NCBI GenBank assembly: GCA_017883105.1
Contig: JADGOF010000141.1
Location: 1-6,206 of the forward strand
Source: Acidimicrobiales bacterium
GTDB taxonomy: Bacteria > Actinomycetota > Acidimicrobiia > Acidimicrobiales > RAAP-2
Reading direction: 5' to 3'
DNA: 6,206 nt
The notes below the pieces were generated by a model. It made no database searches, had not been told where the DNA came from, and was given only the letters and a program-made list of their open reading frames with translations. How positions within the stretch are numbered: position 1 is the first letter of the stretch; the number at the start of each line of letters is the position of its first letter. Made by a program: the position numbers and the translations under genes. Below are positions 5,976 through 6,206 of the stretch, piece after piece.

Positions 5976-6206
5976 GTCATCAGGTGGCGAGGCTGGCTGA
6001 AGGCCAGCACGGCCTGCAGCCGGTCACCGCGTCGGTAGAGGGCGACCAGCTTTCCCTCCTCGACCGAGCCCTCCACCACCACGACCTCGTCGTCGGGCCC
6101 GGGCAGTCCGATGACCTGGATCTTGGTCTGGTACTGGTCCGACCAGAAGAAGGGCACCGGGTCGTAGGGCGTGGCCTCGGCCGAACCGGCCAACAGGTTG
6201 CGGGCG
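5912..6206 (-). CDS. C-terminal end of ferredoxin/rubredoxin reductase-type FAD oxidoreductase (partial)
   Basis: The visible 97 codons continue open through the right edge, so the start and the FAD- and NAD-binding domains lie outside the window. The segment matches the small C-terminal dimerisation-like domain (Reductase_C) of the BphA4/ThcD/rubredoxin reductase family. It begins ARNLL, then has PYDPVPFFWSDQYQTKIQ, a signature of these enzymes, an acidic VVVEGSVEEGKLVALY strand region, and ends with QPRHLMTYRPLL and ASFDEALA. Such flavoproteins pass electrons from NAD(P)H to ferredoxins or rubredoxins that serve cytochromes P450 or oxygenases. A TTG at 6193 should not be taken as a start, because conserved residues lie upstream of it in frame. 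The stop TGA (complement of 5912-5914) lies inside the 3' end of the transglutaminase gene. The frame is intact as far as seen. Confidence 0.88.
   Translation of the reverse strand, partial: ARNLLAGSAEATPYDPVPFFWSDQYQTKIQVIGLPGPDDEVVVVEGSVEEGKLVALYRRGDRLQAVLAFSQPRHLMTYRPLLGARASFDEALAVSRS
5933..5951. terminator. Perfect hairpin within the overlap of the convergent genes, possible bidirectional terminator
   Basis: TGCCTCGT (5933-5940) and ACGAGGCA (5944-5951) form a perfect 8-bp stem around the 3-nt loop CGA, in the 64-bp stretch shared by the two opposing coding ends. It precedes the transglutaminase stop by about 20 nt and the reductase stop by about the same. Neither side has a T-run. As a symmetric element between converging transcripts it could serve both strands, but translating ribosomes would cover it, so function is uncertain. 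Confidence 0.35.

Noticed and set aside
6191..6193. TTG on the minus strand at 6193 as the start of a small 93-residue protein
   Set aside because: The frame stays open to the window edge and the upstream codons (ARNL) continue the conserved reductase sequence, so this is the end of a larger gene.

Overview
The window is strongly GC-rich, with codons rich in G/C at the third position and GTG starts at two of the three genes whose starts can be judged. Together with the gene set, this points to a high-GC actinobacterium. An acidimicrobial-type lineage would fit, but I cannot fix the taxon from this sequence. There are five protein genes, one of them cut by the right edge. I see no RNA genes, insertion sequences, CRISPR arrays or phage genes.

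Layout: (1) Positions 2-1471 (+) encode a complete FGGY-family carbohydrate kinase. Its overall sequence is glycerol-kinase-like, but several glycerol-contacting residues are replaced. (2) Positions 1472-1627 are the only real intergenic stretch. It holds a small hairpin just after the kinase stop, a possible sigma70-type promoter (TTGAAT - 18 nt - TAGGGT) overlapped on its -35 side by a 7-bp inverted repeat, and a good Shine-Dalgarno sequence. (3) Positions 1628-5975 (+) form a compact three-gene operon: MoxR-type AAA+ ATPase, DUF58 membrane protein, and membrane-anchored TgpA-like transglutaminase with a C-terminal DUF4129-like domain. Both junctions are GTGA overlaps, where the GTG start of the next gene shares bases with the TGA stop of the previous one. 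(4) Positions 5912-6206 (-) hold the C-terminal end of a ferredoxin/rubredoxin reductase-type flavoprotein. It converges on the operon, and the two coding ends overlap by 64 bp.

How the genes work together: MoxR, DUF58 and transglutaminase genes form a widespread conserved set. The usual view is that the MoxR ATPase acts as a chaperone-like remodeller with the DUF58 protein (some DUF58 proteins carry a vWA-like fold), on a membrane or envelope client. The transglutaminase-fold enzyme probably acts outside the membrane. The hydrophobic segments and flanking basic residues here place its Cys-His-Asp centre outside the cell and its C-terminal domain in the cytosol, where it could meet MoxR or DUF58. 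The substrate of such systems is not established. The kinase and the reductase show no evident functional link to the operon.

Overall this is a fairly ordinary chromosomal region. The points worth a second look are the altered substrate pocket of the kinase, an extra pair of membrane segments in the DUF58 protein, the dyad over the putative operon promoter, and the overlapping convergent gene ends that contain a perfect 8-bp hairpin.
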